From: Polyodon spathula
Lineage: Eukaryota > Chordata > Actinopteri > Acipenseriformes > Polyodontidae
NCBI RefSeq assembly: GCF_017654505.1
Contig: NC_054571.1
Coordinates: 2,443,945 to 2,507,944 of the forward strand
Direction: 5' to 3'
DNA: 64,000 nucleotides
In this document: piece by piece, positions 26,501 through 41,100 of the stretch
Layout of the letters: every line of letters starts with the position of its first letter
Position numbering within the stretch: position 1 is the stretch's first letter
Program-made: the position numbers and the translations under genes
The notes under the pieces: generated by a model
The model's database searches: none
Told to the model about the DNA's origin: nothing
The model's input: only the letters and a program-made list of their open reading frames with translations

Positions 26501-29500
26501 TGTGGACGTGTTCTTTGACATTCTTAGCCTTCTTAAAAGAAGTAGTTTGTAACAGAAGTTCCTAACGCTCTTTCCAGTGCATCAAGAGGACTGATAACTG
26601 AATCACAGCTGAACGGGAGAGTAGAGTCATGTGACTTAGCTTGCCTAGTATTATGTGAGTTCCGGCTCAGCTACACCACTGATCCTAACCACGTTTCACC
26701 CCAATCAGATCAGCGCTGGTCTCTCTATAGACTGCGCAAGTCCCATGTGTTTGTGTGCCCCCAGCCCGGCCCCTCACCTCCTTCAGCACAAGGTCCCCCT
26801 GGAGGATGAGCTTATGAACGTGGCTGACGATCCTCTCCTTCGCTCTGCTCAGCTCTTGCTGTCGGGTGTTGGCCTCGGTCACACATGCTTTGTAGTGAGC
26901 TGTTGCCTCCTGAGCCTGGGAGACACAACACAGACTTTACACTGGGGCGCACAATCAGCAGATCAGCGCACACTGCGTGTCCTATTCACGCAGAGCCAGC
27001 CAAGCCTTGCACATCTCTTTCCTTCTCTTTCTTTAACAGCACGGATTCAAATTTCACTCGCACCTTGCAGTGAGCCTCGTCCTGTGTGCGCCGCCTCTTA
27101 TCCAGAGTCTTGCTGCCGCTGCCCGCTGCCCCCGTCTCCTCCTCCGCCCGGGCGCTGCTCACACGAGCCTTTTCCAGCTCCTCACAGCGCTGTGCATACT
27201 GCTGACGAGCTTTCTTCAAACAGGACACTGCCTCGCTCTGAAGAGAGACCAGCATCAGAGACACACTCACCTTCTACACAGACACACAACCAGAGCACTG
27301 TGCATACTGCTGACGAGGCTTCAAACAGGCACTGCCTCGCTCTGAAGAGAGACCAGCAATCAGAGACACACTCACCTTCTACACAGACACACAACCAGAG
27401 CACTGTGCATACTGCTGACGAGGCTTCAAACAGGACACTGCCTCGCTCTGAAGAGAGACCAGCATCAGAGACACACTCACCTTCTACACAGACACACAAC
27501 CAGAGCACTGTGCATACTGCTGACGAGCCTTCAAACAGGGCACTGCCTCGCTCTGAAGAGAGACCAGCAATCAGAGACACACTCACCTTCTACACAGACA
27601 CACAACCAGAGTCACTGTGCACTACATGCACACTGCTGACGAGCCTTCAAACAGGACACTGCCTCGCTCTGAAGAGAGACCAGCAATCAGAGACACACTC
27701 ACCTTCTACACAGACACACAACCAGAGCACTGTGCATACTGCTGACGAGGCTTCAAACAGGACACTGCCTCGCTCTGAAGAGAGACCAGCAATCAGAGAC
27801 ACACTCACCTTCTACACAGACACACAACCAGAGCACTGTGCATACTGCTGACGAGCCTTCAAACAGGAGCACTGCCTCGCTCTGAAGAGAGACCAGCAAT
27901 CAGAGACACACTCACCTTCTACACAGACACACAACCAGAGCACTGTGCATACTGCTGACGAGCCTTCAAACAGGACACTGCCTCGCTCTGAAGAGAGACC
28001 AGCAATCAGAGACACACTCACCTTCTACACAGACACACAACCAGAGCACTGTGCATACTGCTGACGAGCCTTCAAACAGGACACTGCCTCGCTCTGAAGA
28101 GAGACCAGCAATCAGAGAGAGTGTGACAGTGACAGTGTGGAGGGCTGTTGGAGTCTACACAGACACACAACCAGAGCATGTCTCTACTGCTGACGAGCCT
28201 TCAAACAGGTGGACTGCCTCGCTCTGAAGAGTGACCAGGCAGTGCCGTGTAAACACACAGAGACCAGGCAGTGCCGTGTAAACACACAGAGACCAGTGCA
28301 GTGTCCGTGGTAGAACAGTGTGGAGGGCTGTTGGAGACTGTGTGGTGTTCAGGGTGAGGATGGTCTCTGCTGGTACAGTGTGACAGTGTGGAGGGCTGTT
28401 GGAGTCTGTGTGGTGTTCAGGGTGAGGATGGTCTCTGCTGGCCAGTGTGACAGTGACTGGAGGGCTGTTGGAGTCTGTGTGGTGTTCAGGGTGAGGATGG
28501 TCTCTCTGCTGGTACAGTGTGACAGTGTGGAGGGCTGTTGGAGTCTGTGTGGTGTTCAGGGTGAGGACCTCTGCTGGTACAGTGTGACAGTGGTGGAGGG
28601 CTGTTGGAGTCTGTGTGGTGTTCAGGGTGAGGGGTGGTCTCTGCTGGTACAGTGTGGAGCTGTTGGAGTCTGTGTGGTGTTCAGGGTGAGGATGGTCCCT
28701 GCAGTGTGACAGTGCACTGGAGGGCTGTTGGAGTCTGTGTGGTGTTCAGGGTGAGGATGGTCTCTGCTGGTTCAGTGTTCTGACAGTGTGGAGGGCTGGA
28801 GTCTGTGTGGTGTTCAGGGTGAGGATGGTCTCTGCTGGTACAGTGTGACAGTGTGGAGGGCTGTTGGAGTCTGTGTGGTGTTCAGGGTGAGGATGGTCTC
28901 TGCTGGTAGAGTGTGACAGTGACAGTGTGGAGGGCTGTTGGAGTCTGTGTGGTGTTCAGGGTGAGGATGGTCTCTGCTGGTAGAGTGTGACAGTGACAGT
29001 GTGGAGGGCTGTTGGAGTCTGTGTGGTGTTCAGGGTGAGGATGGTCTCTGCTGGTACAGTGTGACAGTGTGGAGGGCTGTTGGAGTCTGTGTGGTGTTCA
29101 GGGTGAGGATGGTCTCTGCTGGTAGAGGGTGACAGTGACAGTGTGGAGGGCTGTTGGAGTCTGTGTGGTGTTCAGGGTGAGGATGGTCTCTGCTGGTAGA
29201 GTGTGACAGTGACAGTGTGGAGGGCTGTTGGAGTCTGTGTGGTGTTCAGGGTGAGGATGGTCTCTGCTGGTGGTGACAGTGTGGAGGGTGTTGGAGTCTG
29301 TGTGGTGTTCAGGGTGAGGATGGTCTCTGCTGGTAGAGTGTGACAGTGTGGAGGGCTGTTGGAGTCTGTGTGGTGTTCAGGGTGAGGATGGTCTCTCTGC
29401 TGGTAGAGTGTGACAGTGACAGTGTGGAGGGCTGTTGGAGTCTGTGTGGTGTTCAGGGTGAGGATGGTCTCTGCTGGTAGAGTGTGACAGTGACAGTGTG

Positions 29501-32500
29501 GAGGGCTGTTGGAGTCTGTGTGGTGTTCAGGGTGAGGATGATCTCTCTGCTGGTACAGTGTGACAGTGACAGTGTGGAGGGCTGTTGGAGTCTGTGTGGT
29601 GTTCAGGGTGAGGATGGTCTCTGCTGGTACAGTGTGACAGTGTGGAGGGCTGTTGGAGTCTGTGTGGTGTTCAGGGTGAGGATGGTCTCTGCTGGTAGAG
29701 TGTGACAGTGACAGTGTGGAGGGCTGTTGGAGTCTGTGTGGTGTTCAGGGTGAGGATGGTCTCTCTGCTGGTACAGTGTGACAGCGTGGAGGGCTGTTGG
29801 AGTCTGTGTGGTCTCTCTGTTACCTGTGAAGCAACAGATGACTTGGCGGCCTCAGCAGTTCTAATGATATTTTTGGCAAAATCCAATTCTGAAAAAAAAA
29901 AATCAAAAAAAAAAATCATATAAACAGTGTGATAACTGTGGTAGAGCGCCCCTAATGGTAGGAACGGGTCAGCTGGTGACGAAACTCATCAATCCCTACT
30001 ATAAGGAAACCAAACCTTGCCGCTGCTCGCTAGACTGAGTCTTCAAAACCCTTACAAGTCTGCCTACCAGGGGTGGGAGGGGGGGTGGGGGGGGGTGCAC
30101 TGTAGCGCGATCAGGAGAAACAGACTCTGCCTCCCGAACACCTGGAGTGCCAGAGCCAATAAAACACTCACTCCAGAAACCCCAGCGAAGACAGCCAGAA
30201 CTCTCCGGCATAATCCAACTCAGTATAATCCAGACATTCATCATAATCCAGACATTCATCATAATCCAGACAGCACGACTGCTTTTCGAGGAGCGAAGGC
30301 GTTTGGGGTTTCTTTTTATTTTGTGTACTTGTATCCTATATATTTTCCCCAGTGCAGAGTGTTTGAATTGAGACCCTTAACACTCTGCAAGGAACCGGAC
30401 GTTACTCCAAACAGCAACCACGACTCCTGAAATCACATTGAAACTGGATACACACACCTCAGCATAGACGCCAAACAGGTACAGATCATATTCTCTGGTT
30501 TTGATCCAAGCGGAGAAACCCCATTGAAACCAGTAAGCTACCCTTATGAAAGTAGTATTTTTGCACAGTATTTTTTGCAGGTTTTCCCCCCTGCTTTTCC
30601 TCTGCCTTTACTAGAGTTTACCCTGGTTTGCCAAGTTTCTTGATGAGCTTTACCATTCCTTGTTATACTTTACAATACTTGCCGATGCTTTACCATGCTT
30701 TCAAAGTGCTTTATTAAACTGTGCCCTGCTTTTATAAGGGTATCCTCCCCACAGGAAAGCCCAGTGCTACTCACCCAGACTGAGTCTCCTCTCCATCCAG
30801 GCAAGCAGCTCCTTAGCATATTTGCACCACAGCTTGGCGTAGAGCAGCGCGGTCTCCACGCCCCCCTCGCTGCGCAGCAAAGCAGCGTCGGCATTCTGAG
30901 CTGAGAGAGCAGAGACAGGCGTGACCACAGGGGGGACGCCACACGCTCCCCCCAAAATCATGAGCTTCCGCCCCCAGCCCTTCTCGAACCCAGACTCCAA
31001 CACAGAAAAGAAAAAAAGAACTCCACACTGAACTGCATCGCTCCAGTATTACACATCTGAGCTCAGCTCCATGTACTTCACAGCATCGACACTTACCGAC
31101 ACGGACCTCGGGATAGCTTTCTGTGCTAAAAGAAAGAAAACTACCGCATCAGGTTCGCACCGAAACAATTTGCCTTCTCTATAGAATCCTGCTTCGTTGA
31201 TCTGACCAAGAAATCAGGGCTGCCGTGCATCCCAAAGTGTAGGTTTGTATAAAATAAAAGGATCGCAGAATCAATTCAAATCAATAAAGCATACAAGTCA
31301 GTTTTGAAATCTTTTTGACATGTAAAAAATAAACTATTTAAGCACCTCCCTCTCCTCCTCTTCCCTACTTTCTCCCTGTTCCCTCCCTCTCTGACTATGA
31401 CAGCACCTCGTCTATATTCTCTCTCACTCTCTGGACTCCACTGGCGTCTTCATCACTGTTCAACGCATTGTTATCAAGGTGCAGTGAATGGAGATTTTGA
31501 CTAGTGCTCCTTGTTATTAAGGTGCAGTGAATGGAGATTTTGACTAGTGCTCCTTGTTATTAAGGTGCAGGTAATGACTCACCTGTAATGATAGACAGTT
31601 CCTTGTCCTCAGAGTCTCTCCTGTACTCCACACAGAAACCTTCATCGGACTGCAGGGATCAACACAACAGGGGGGGCAGTTACAGCAGGGAAAGACGGGG
31701 AGACACAGACAGGTCCGACAGCACAGCGGGGCTGAGCAATAAGATACACTGCACAGGCTGCAAGTATATATGCGATACGCCACGGAGTGGGCTTTCTTAA
31801 AACATGCTCCATTGACTACTAGTCACACACTTGCAGAGGAGGCAGGAAGTACAGCTGCACACCCCCTGGTGGTCATTTCTAAAACCTAATTCCACCGAGA
31901 GTTTTGCCTTAGCCTTGCCTGCATGCACTCACAATCCTGCTCTGAATCTGGATCTCTGAATTGAGCTCCTATCAGGACTGGGCTGTAAACCTGGGCAGAG
32001 CTCTCTGAATTGAGGTCCTATCAGGACTGGGCTGTAAACCTGGGCAGAGCTCTCTGAATTGAGGTCCTATCAGGACTGGGCTGTAAACCTGGGCAGAGCT
32101 CTCTGAATTGAGCTCCTATCAGGACTGGGCTGTAAGCCTGGGCAGAGCTCTCTGAATTGAGCTCCTATCAGGACTGGGCTGTAAACCTGGGCAGAGCTCT
32201 CTGAATTGAGCTCCTATCAGGACTGGGCTGTAAACCTGGGCAGAGCTCTCTGAATTGAGCTCCTATCAGGACTGGGCTGTAAACCTGGGCAGAGCTCTCT
32301 GAATTGAGCTCCCATCAGGACTGGGCTGTAAACCTGGGCAGAGCTCTCTGAATTGAGCTCCTATCAGGACTGGGCTGTAAACCTGGGCAGAGCTCTCTGA
32401 ATTGAGTTCCCATCAGGACTGGGCTGTAAGCCTGGGCAGAGCTCTCTGAATTGAGCTCCCATCAGGACTGGGCTGTAAGCCTGGGCAGAGCTCTCTGAAT

Positions 32501-35500
32501 TGAGCTCCTATCAGGACTGGGCTGTAAACCTGGGCAGAGCTCTCTGAATTGAGCTCCTATCAGGACTGGGCTGTAAACCTGGGCAGAGCTCTCTGAATTG
32601 AGCTCCTATCTGGCAGACAGAGCTACAGGGAGTGAGAGCGGAGTCTTACTGGCAGCTCGTCTGTGTCCTGCGTCTCCAAGGAGGCCGTCGTGGATATTGA
32701 CTGGGTGTCAGCGTCCCCCAGAAGTGTGTCCACCACCCTGCGGCAAGGACAGACAGAGACACAGAATGAGTCCATTAGTCTCTGCAGTAAAGCAATTAAT
32801 AAACCAGCCCGATTAATAAATACACACACAAACAAACATTTCCAAAAGAGAACACTGGATTTAGTACTAAATGTTATATTCATATTTCTGGCTGTGCTCG
32901 CTTTGTGATGTGGATTTCACCCATGTGCACGGTCCAGAATGGGACTGCTGAACAAACCCATGGCATTTGTGCCCTGAGCAGGCAAACTGGAAGCCAGGGC
33001 TCGGGAATTAGAGCGCTAGCTCTTTCACAAGTCAGTATGACACTGCAGTGTGAATAGAGGCTGTGGTGGAGGAGAGAACGGGCGACATACGAGTTCCCAA
33101 TGGAGATCTCCAGGGCGTCGAAATCTCTGAAGATCTCGCTGTATCTCTTGCATTTCTCCTTGCCTCTGGCTTCACAATTCAGCTCTGGAAAGCAGGGAAA
33201 GAAAAATAAACAAATACATACAAGACTCAAAAACACTGCATACTTTAAAAGGGATCTAGAATATCATATATAATTCCAACCAGTTTCATATCTTATTACC
33301 TGCCTTCTCTGTAGCTCTCTAGTGGTGCTCCTGTTTAGATTGCTATAACCTGGCTTGGAGCTTGGTTGGAGAACCCTAAACAACTCAACAGCCTTCCTTG
33401 TTCCATTAGTGTGGCAGTGGGACCTCTCCTCTCTGCTCTGTATAAACGAAGAGCGGACGTGCCTGGCAGAGCTGACAGCTGGACAGTGAAGGGATGGAAA
33501 GAAGGCTCCCGTTGCACAGCAATGGGATCCACTCCTGGTTCTACTGTGAGTTTAATAAGACACCCCCCCAGCTTGTTAGCTTCACACTGGGGATAATCAA
33601 GCCCCTGATAATACCTGGAATGGGTGAAAGTGCTATGCAGCTGGAGTGTTGTTTCCATCCCTGCAGCGTGTGTGAAAGTGCGGGAGATCCTTTCTGAACA
33701 GGATGCTAAACACTGCACTGTGAGCTGCTGCTTCTCCAGCTAGACTCCGGACGAGGGCTGCATGTTCTGTGAGCTGCAGCACAGCTGCAGTGCAAACAGG
33801 ACTCACATGAAGGGATTGCACAATCAAGAAGCAAGCACAAGACTCCGCCAGACTGCAACCACATGCATTGTTACTACGGAAACCACTTTTAGTTACCTAG
33901 TAGGCGGGGCTTCCTCTCTCTCTGATCTGCCTGGATAAAACTTATCAAGAGAACAATAACAACTATCGCTGGCTGTGGTGCTGGCACACTTCCTCTGGCG
34001 TGCTGAAATAAAAGTCCCCTCTTCCAAGCACGGCTACTGGGTGAACAGAAGGGGGCTTTTATTTGACAGCGCTGTCTGAAATGATGAAAATACAAGAGCT
34101 TTGAAGCAAACACTAAAGGCAATGCGTTAACATTATACTCCAGGAGAGAAGAGGAGAACGTGCAGCTGCTTCTTGCTAGGTGGGGGCCCTCGCGCGTGCC
34201 GATCACGTTCGTCCGCGAAGCAAAGCGATTTCTTTTAGACGCAGAACGTTTAAAAGTTTATTTTCAGCTCTGTTCGATTCTGCCTCTTCCCCGAGCGCTA
34301 AGTGTGGTTTTAAAGAAGCCCTTCCCTGCCTATTATTGCACTGGCAACATTATCAACAGCAGATATTTCAAAGAAAGTGCTGGATATAGAAGCTGTGGCT
34401 GCTTGGAGCCTGATCTCTGAGATCACAGCAGGCTCTGTGTGGGACGCAGCAATGCTAATAAAGCCACATTGCTTCCTGCTCACAAGCTTCACATCCCCCC
34501 CTATACAAAATTAACTCAGAAATATGCTCAATAAACCTGCAGAAGAATGTTAAGTTAGCATATTGAATTACACACCGCTTTGTAGTTTTCCCCATACAGG
34601 AAACTGACAAATTGAAATCCAGTGTGAAATACTGTGCTACTATTATGGCTTCCGTTAGACACATGCGAAACCATTTTGCAGTTTCTTTGATTACATGATG
34701 TTAAATAAAATATCTAAATTATGTTCATATAGTTTTTTTAAATTATGTCTCAACCCTAAAATTCTAAACTTTTGTCTGGAGCTGTAGATTCAGTATCTAC
34801 TGTATGATATGAACTGACCTACCCCAGGGAGCAGAGGGACTGCAATACCTATCATCACTAGGAAGAGGATGTTTCTGCTGCTAGTCGTTAACACACACTG
34901 TATTTCTCAGAAGTGTCTCTGAAATGCAGTTTCACAGTGACAGGGCTACTCAAACAGCATGCAGGCACACAGACGCCGTGTCCACGCAGAGACAGCTCCT
35001 CAAACACAGGCACACAGACGCCGCGTCCACTCAGAGACAGCTCCTCAAACACAGGCACACAGACGCCGCGTCCACGCAGAGACAGCTCCTCAAACACAGG
35101 CACACAGACGCCGCGTCCAGCTCCTCAAACACAGGCACACAGACGCCGCGTCCACTCAGAGACAGCTCCTCAAACACAGGCACACAGACGCCGTGTCCAC
35201 TCAGAGACAGCTCCTCAAACACAGGCACACAGACGCCGTGTCCACTCAGAGACAGCTCCTCAAACACAGGCACACAGACGCCGTGTCCACTCAGAGACAG
35301 CTCCTCAAACACAGGCACACAGACGCCGTGCAGAGACAGCTCCTCAAACACAGGCACACAGACGCCGTGTCCACGCAGAGACAGCTCCTCAAACACAGGC
35401 ACACAGACGCCGTGTCCACGCAGAGACAGCTACTCAAACACAGGCACACAGACGCCGTGTCCACTCAGAGACAGCTCCTCAAACACAGGCACACAGACGC

Positions 35501-38067
35501 CGCGTCCACTCAGAGACAGCTCCTCAAACACAGGCACACAGACGCCGTGTCCACTCAGAGACAGCTCCTCAAACACAGGCACACAGACGCCGTGTCCACT
35601 CAGAGACAGCTCCTCAAACACAGGCACACAGACGCCGTGTCCACGTGCAGAGACAGCTCCTCAAACACAGGCACACAGACGCCGTGTCCACTCAGAGACA
35701 GCTCCTCAAACACAGGCACACAGACGCCGTCCACGCAGAGACAGCTCCTCAAACACAGGCACACAGACGCAGAGACAGAGACAGCTCCTCAAACACAGGC
35801 ACACAGACGCCGTGTCCACTCAGAGACAGCTCCTCAAACACAGGCACACAGACGCCGTGTCCACTCAGAGACAGCTCCTCAAACACAGGCACACAGACGC
35901 CGTGTCCACTCAGAGACAGCTCCTCAAACACAGGCACACAGACGCCGTGTCCACGCAGAGACAGCTCCTCAAACACAGGCACACAGACGCCGTGTCCACG
36001 CAGAGACAGCTCCTCAAACACAGGCACACAGACGCCGTGTCCACTCAGAGACAGCTCCTCAAACACAGGCACACAGACGCCGTGTCCACTCAGAGACAGC
36101 TCCTCAAACACAGGCACACAGACGCCGTGTCCACTCAGAGACAGCTCCTCAAACACAGGCACACAGACGCCGTGTCCACTCAGAGACAGCTCCTCAAACA
36201 CAGGCACACAGACGCCGTGTCCACTCAGAGACGGACGGTTCTTCACGCTTCACACTCAGTCTTTCTGTTCAGTTTTTGCAGTGGGCGAGGCTGTGGTTTT
36301 ATGTGCCCTGCAGTACAATCTTGCACTCCACTCTGCAAGGTCTTTTTTAAAGCACGGTTCATATTAACTTGTTCTAAATAAGGACCAAAGCAAGTTTCAT
36401 CACAACTGCTGTTCCCTGGATGCATGTAAAACTGGAAGTGGAACTACAGAGTGAAGACTGCACAGGCAGACAGCCGGGGTCCACACACTACCAGAGAATC
36501 AGAGACGCAATAACTTCTATTGAAGAAGATCCTTCCATCACCAGGGAGAAGCCGGTCTCTAGATATTACATCACCAAGCTCCTGACAAGACTGACTGTTT
36601 TCAGCAAAACACTAAATATCAAAACAAAGGAACAAAAACAACAAAAAACACACAGCAATCCCCAGTTGTTGTGCACAGCGTTTCGAGAGAGACAGAGAGA
36701 GGCTCGATTTAGGTCAACCACATCCTGCTGCTACATCAATCTGACTCTTCTCAGGCCTCGAGGCCTATTTTTGCCAAGTACAGTGACTACGTCACCCTCT
36801 AAGTGTGTGCGTGCGTATTTGTGCGTGTCATCAACTAATTACTAATCTCATTTAACTGCATCTAAATAAGTTTCCCCTTTTCAATAATACTAACAAATGT
36901 AAAAATTATTTCCTGTTGAATAAATGTACAACATGGCACTAAATTATAGTGAATAACTCTCCAAGTAACTCAGCATTAACTTCTTATTAAAGGAGAGAAA
37001 GGGTTCAAACACTACTGGGCTCATCAATGCTAGTACAATGAGACGGCTCTTGAAACTCTTGTTTTCTCTCTCTGAGATCAAAGAGACTCCACTGTCCTGA
37101 ATCTCTCTTCACTCAGATCGTGTTACTTGATTCTGACCCAAGTCTCAAACAGTGACCAGAGTTGACATTGTGTTTACCCTCAATGTATTGGTTTTGTCTG
37201 CACAGCATGTCTTTGGTACACTCATTTACAAACCTCTATACAATTACTAACAATCACATTTCTGTAGAACACACATTTGCCAAGTTATCAGTAAATGCAC
37301 AAACAGAAACTTTGGTCTTTGTGTTTCTACTAAGTTTAGATTCATGATTGATTGGATGAAGAAGTGGAAGAATTCTAAGATAAAAGAAAAGGTTGAGGAT
37401 TAGCTCGGAGCTCAAAACCTTTAGCCCTGGGCTTTGTCACAAACTGCCCATCTGGGTGTGGTTCTCAGGGGACACCTGCACACGTGAACTTCGAGCCCGA
37501 TCGTGGTCCTTTCTGCAGTGTTTGAATACACAGCGCTGAAGAACCAGTGCTGCTAATGGACTGGTCTGTGTATCTGTGACTGAATCACGACAAAACCCTG
37601 CTCAGCAGACCCGGGCTCAAGTGCAGTGGAATCGGGTCACTTGTAACGAACTGCAATGACAATGTAACTGTAGTTGGACCGTGGCACACCTGCGTAATTG
37701 TAATGACCAGATCATCGATCCGTCAAGTTCAATCACACGCCTTTCCAAGCTTTCACAGTAATGTTGCGTTTTACACTGAGCAAAACATTCTTCTCAAACT
37801 TTCACCCATTTTCAGTGACCCCACTCGTTTAAAAAGAACCCTTCAGTAGTATGTTTCTGTATTTGTACCTGCGATCACTGCTGGTAGAATAGACATGTTA
37901 AGGTATGGAGCGGTTTATGTTAATTTTGAGTGTAATTGTACTGCAGCATAATTATAATTAATTGTAATTAATAAGAATTAACCCCGGGCCTGTGGTTTTG
38001 TAACGGCCCGACCCACACAGATACTGCAGCAACAAACAAACTTCAAAACGTTCTTACCTTCAGAATC

Positions 38068-38112
<45 letters not shown>

Positions 38113-41100
38113 CCTTACTCGGCCCAGAGCAGTTCAGCAGGCCCTTGTGATCTCTGCTCTCAACTCAACGTCCCTGGCTACGCCATCAGGCACTTCTGTA
38201 TTTCTCCACCGCCCTCGATCTCAGATTCCTCCTTCTGACCTCCCGCTCAGCTCCTTGCGAGATCCGCAGCAACAGAACTTGACGGATCAGAAAGGTTTGT
38301 CTTCCAAGCGAGAGAGACGAGCGAGAGAGCTCGCTGTTATTGTGCACCTGACCACAGACGCTGCAGCTACCAGGTCGACCACAGCACTTCCTCAAGTGAA
38401 ACAGGAAGTTCTCTCTCTCTTCTTCAGCAGCGGTACAGCCCTGATTTTCAGAGTTTCGTGTCTTCAGCTACCGGGGCAGACTGCGATCAATCTTCTGCAG
38501 GGTACATTTCTACCAGGATAACACAGCCATTCAGGAATTTCACAGCGGGACTCTTCAGTACTCACCAAGACTTTAAATTCAGATTTTCTTCCATCTTACT
38601 AGCACCGGCAAAATCATCCCTGTCCGTCCTCCTACAAGCACAGGGGTGGCCAGCCCTGGTCCCGGAGAGCCGCAGTCTGGTGGGTTTACTCGGTATCTGA
38701 ATCATTGAAGGCTAAACGGATAACTGTTAGAGTTGACCGATTAAATGAGAAGACCCTGTGGCTCTCCAGAATCAGGGTTCAAACACCCCTCCACTCACAG
38801 CACTGACACTGGTGCCCATTTTCTGAAGAGCTTTTGGTTCTCGGTTATCTTACACTTCAATCCAGGGTGTTTCAAGGGCAGCAGTGGAAAGCACATCCTT
38901 TCCTGTGTGGTAGGCACATGGCCTGGAAACACGGCCACCTCAGGAACAGGAGACCGGCGTCTTGCTCAACGCAGCCACTGAGGAATGACCCAGTCGTGCG
39001 GGAGCCCATCCTCACACCCCTGTGAAGTCCCAGGGCCACAGTTGCTTTCTAGGGATGGTTGCTGAATAGTTGCACACCCCTCTCACACAGGTTATATACT
39101 GTAGCTCCAGTGGATAAATGTGTATGCATTACAGACTAGGGAGATTCTCATTTTGATGTACGCTCTCTAATTTTTGGAGCATGAACGAATATTACAATAT
39201 ACTTATCAATGAATACGTTTATTAATAATTTAAACAGTCAGGGATTTCAGACAAGTTCTGCATCAATTCAGAAGCACCTTCATCTTAATGTCTGCGCTCC
39301 AGTGTAAAAGAGCAGCACAGTCCCTGCGGTTAGATGTCACAGTGCGAGTGTGAACTGCTGATGGTCTTCAGAAGTGTGCTGAAGAGAAGGCAGGACACAG
39401 TCCAGTGAGCCACGTTTTAATCAGATAGAAATTATCAGTTGAGCAGCTGCACCACCTGAGTAAGTGTGCCTCAAAGTGTGAAACGCATTCACCGCTGTGT
39501 GGCAACACAGGCCACGCACATTAGTCTCGGTTAGGAGTTATTACGTGCTGCTGGGGAACGCACACAGTCCACATTTTTGTCTCCGGGTTTTGGTATTATC
39601 ACGAAATCAAGTTCCGAGCAGTCAGAGTTAGAAAACGTGTTTAAACTGGTTTGAAATTGCGAAAGAGGCCGTTTCTTCTTCTGGTGCGACGCACCTTTTA
39701 CCAGCAGGAATGTTGAAAGTGAAAGAATCAGGAACATCTATTTGCTCTCAAAACGAAGGCTTTTGTCTTCATACCGTTCACACATTTAAATCCAACATGT
39801 GGTTTTACAGAACTTACAAGATCGGATCTACTGGAACATGTTAGTCTCACATTATCCTATTTCATCATAGTATTTTTTTTTTTTTAGAAACACATTGATC
39901 ACGGCTTGCAGATTTTTCAGAACTACACGCCCAGCTCTTTGCATTGTAGTGTGTCACAGAAACAGCTTCACCTACACCCCCGTCACTAGCGGAGGAATCA
40001 GAAACGCTCGCACTGGTATTAATATTTGGCACCCTAGTTGAAACACAGATATGTTCCTGTCCTGTAAAAATAAGATGATGCAATGTTGGCAGTTTCATTC
40101 ATTGTAGCTGTACAAGTCCTCACCTGTCCAGACAGGTGTGTTGAAACCACTTATCTCTACCTCAGTGTCAGGGGAGGAGAATTCCACCCTGACTGACTCA
40201 TCATCCTCACTGTGCCACCAAGTCTATGGAGGTGGCATTGCTGACGACACATTGCTCAGAATAAACCGTGCATGTCACAGTCACAGACTATCTAGTACAT
40301 GTTGTTTTATGCAATTCTCTTTGGTTTGCCTTGCTTTTGACTGGAGCCTTTAAGCAATTAAATATTTTGCAGAATCAACTTTCTCCTCCTATTAAATCTC
40401 TTCTAATATGTTTCTGATTGTTCACAGCAGACTCTGTTCAGATTAGTACTGATCACAATCTGTAACAAGTTAAAAACGTCTGGTCTAGTCTGGGTTTTTT
40501 TTATATGTAAATTAAAACCTATCAAAGACACTTCCAGATTAACTGAAATGTGGTTTCTGCATCTTGATAGTGTAGTTTGGATTACAGGTCACCTGGAATT
40601 GCCAGGGCACACATTGGGCGTTTCCGTTGTATTCAAATATCTGCCCAGGACACACAACTGAAATGGCGCTCACTGTTTCCAGCGCACCTGCACGTCACAG
40701 TCTTGCGCAAAGCTACCGAGCACGGCACAGCTAACTGTCACCTCCTACAGCGATGACACGGAACCGACAGTGCGCAGGATTCTTCAGAACCGGGTCAAAC
40801 TGGAACACAACGTTACACTGTGTCCTCACACCCAAAACATGCCCCAAGCCCTAACCCTTTCCAATAAAAACACAAAGATCATGCCAGGGGCAATCAAGAC
40901 ATGCCAGACCACCACTTCAAGTTTCAAGCAAGAGATCCCTGGATGTGCTGCCCTTACTGTGTACCGAGCTCACCTGACCTCAGCATCATGTTACTGGATC
41001 CTCAGAGGACGCGCCTTGTACTACTGTGTGATTATAGATATAAACCCTTTTAATACTAACTTGTTGCATCTTATACTCTATGTTAGTAGTAGAACTTGCA

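Noticed and set aside
26655..27851. Plus-strand frame of 398 aa
   Set aside because: Antisense of two gmip exons plus the 105-bp pseudo-exon array.
34913..36381. Plus-strand frames of 463-485 aa
   Set aside because: Three overlapping frames of one 45-bp tandem repeat in a gmip intron; no gene signals.
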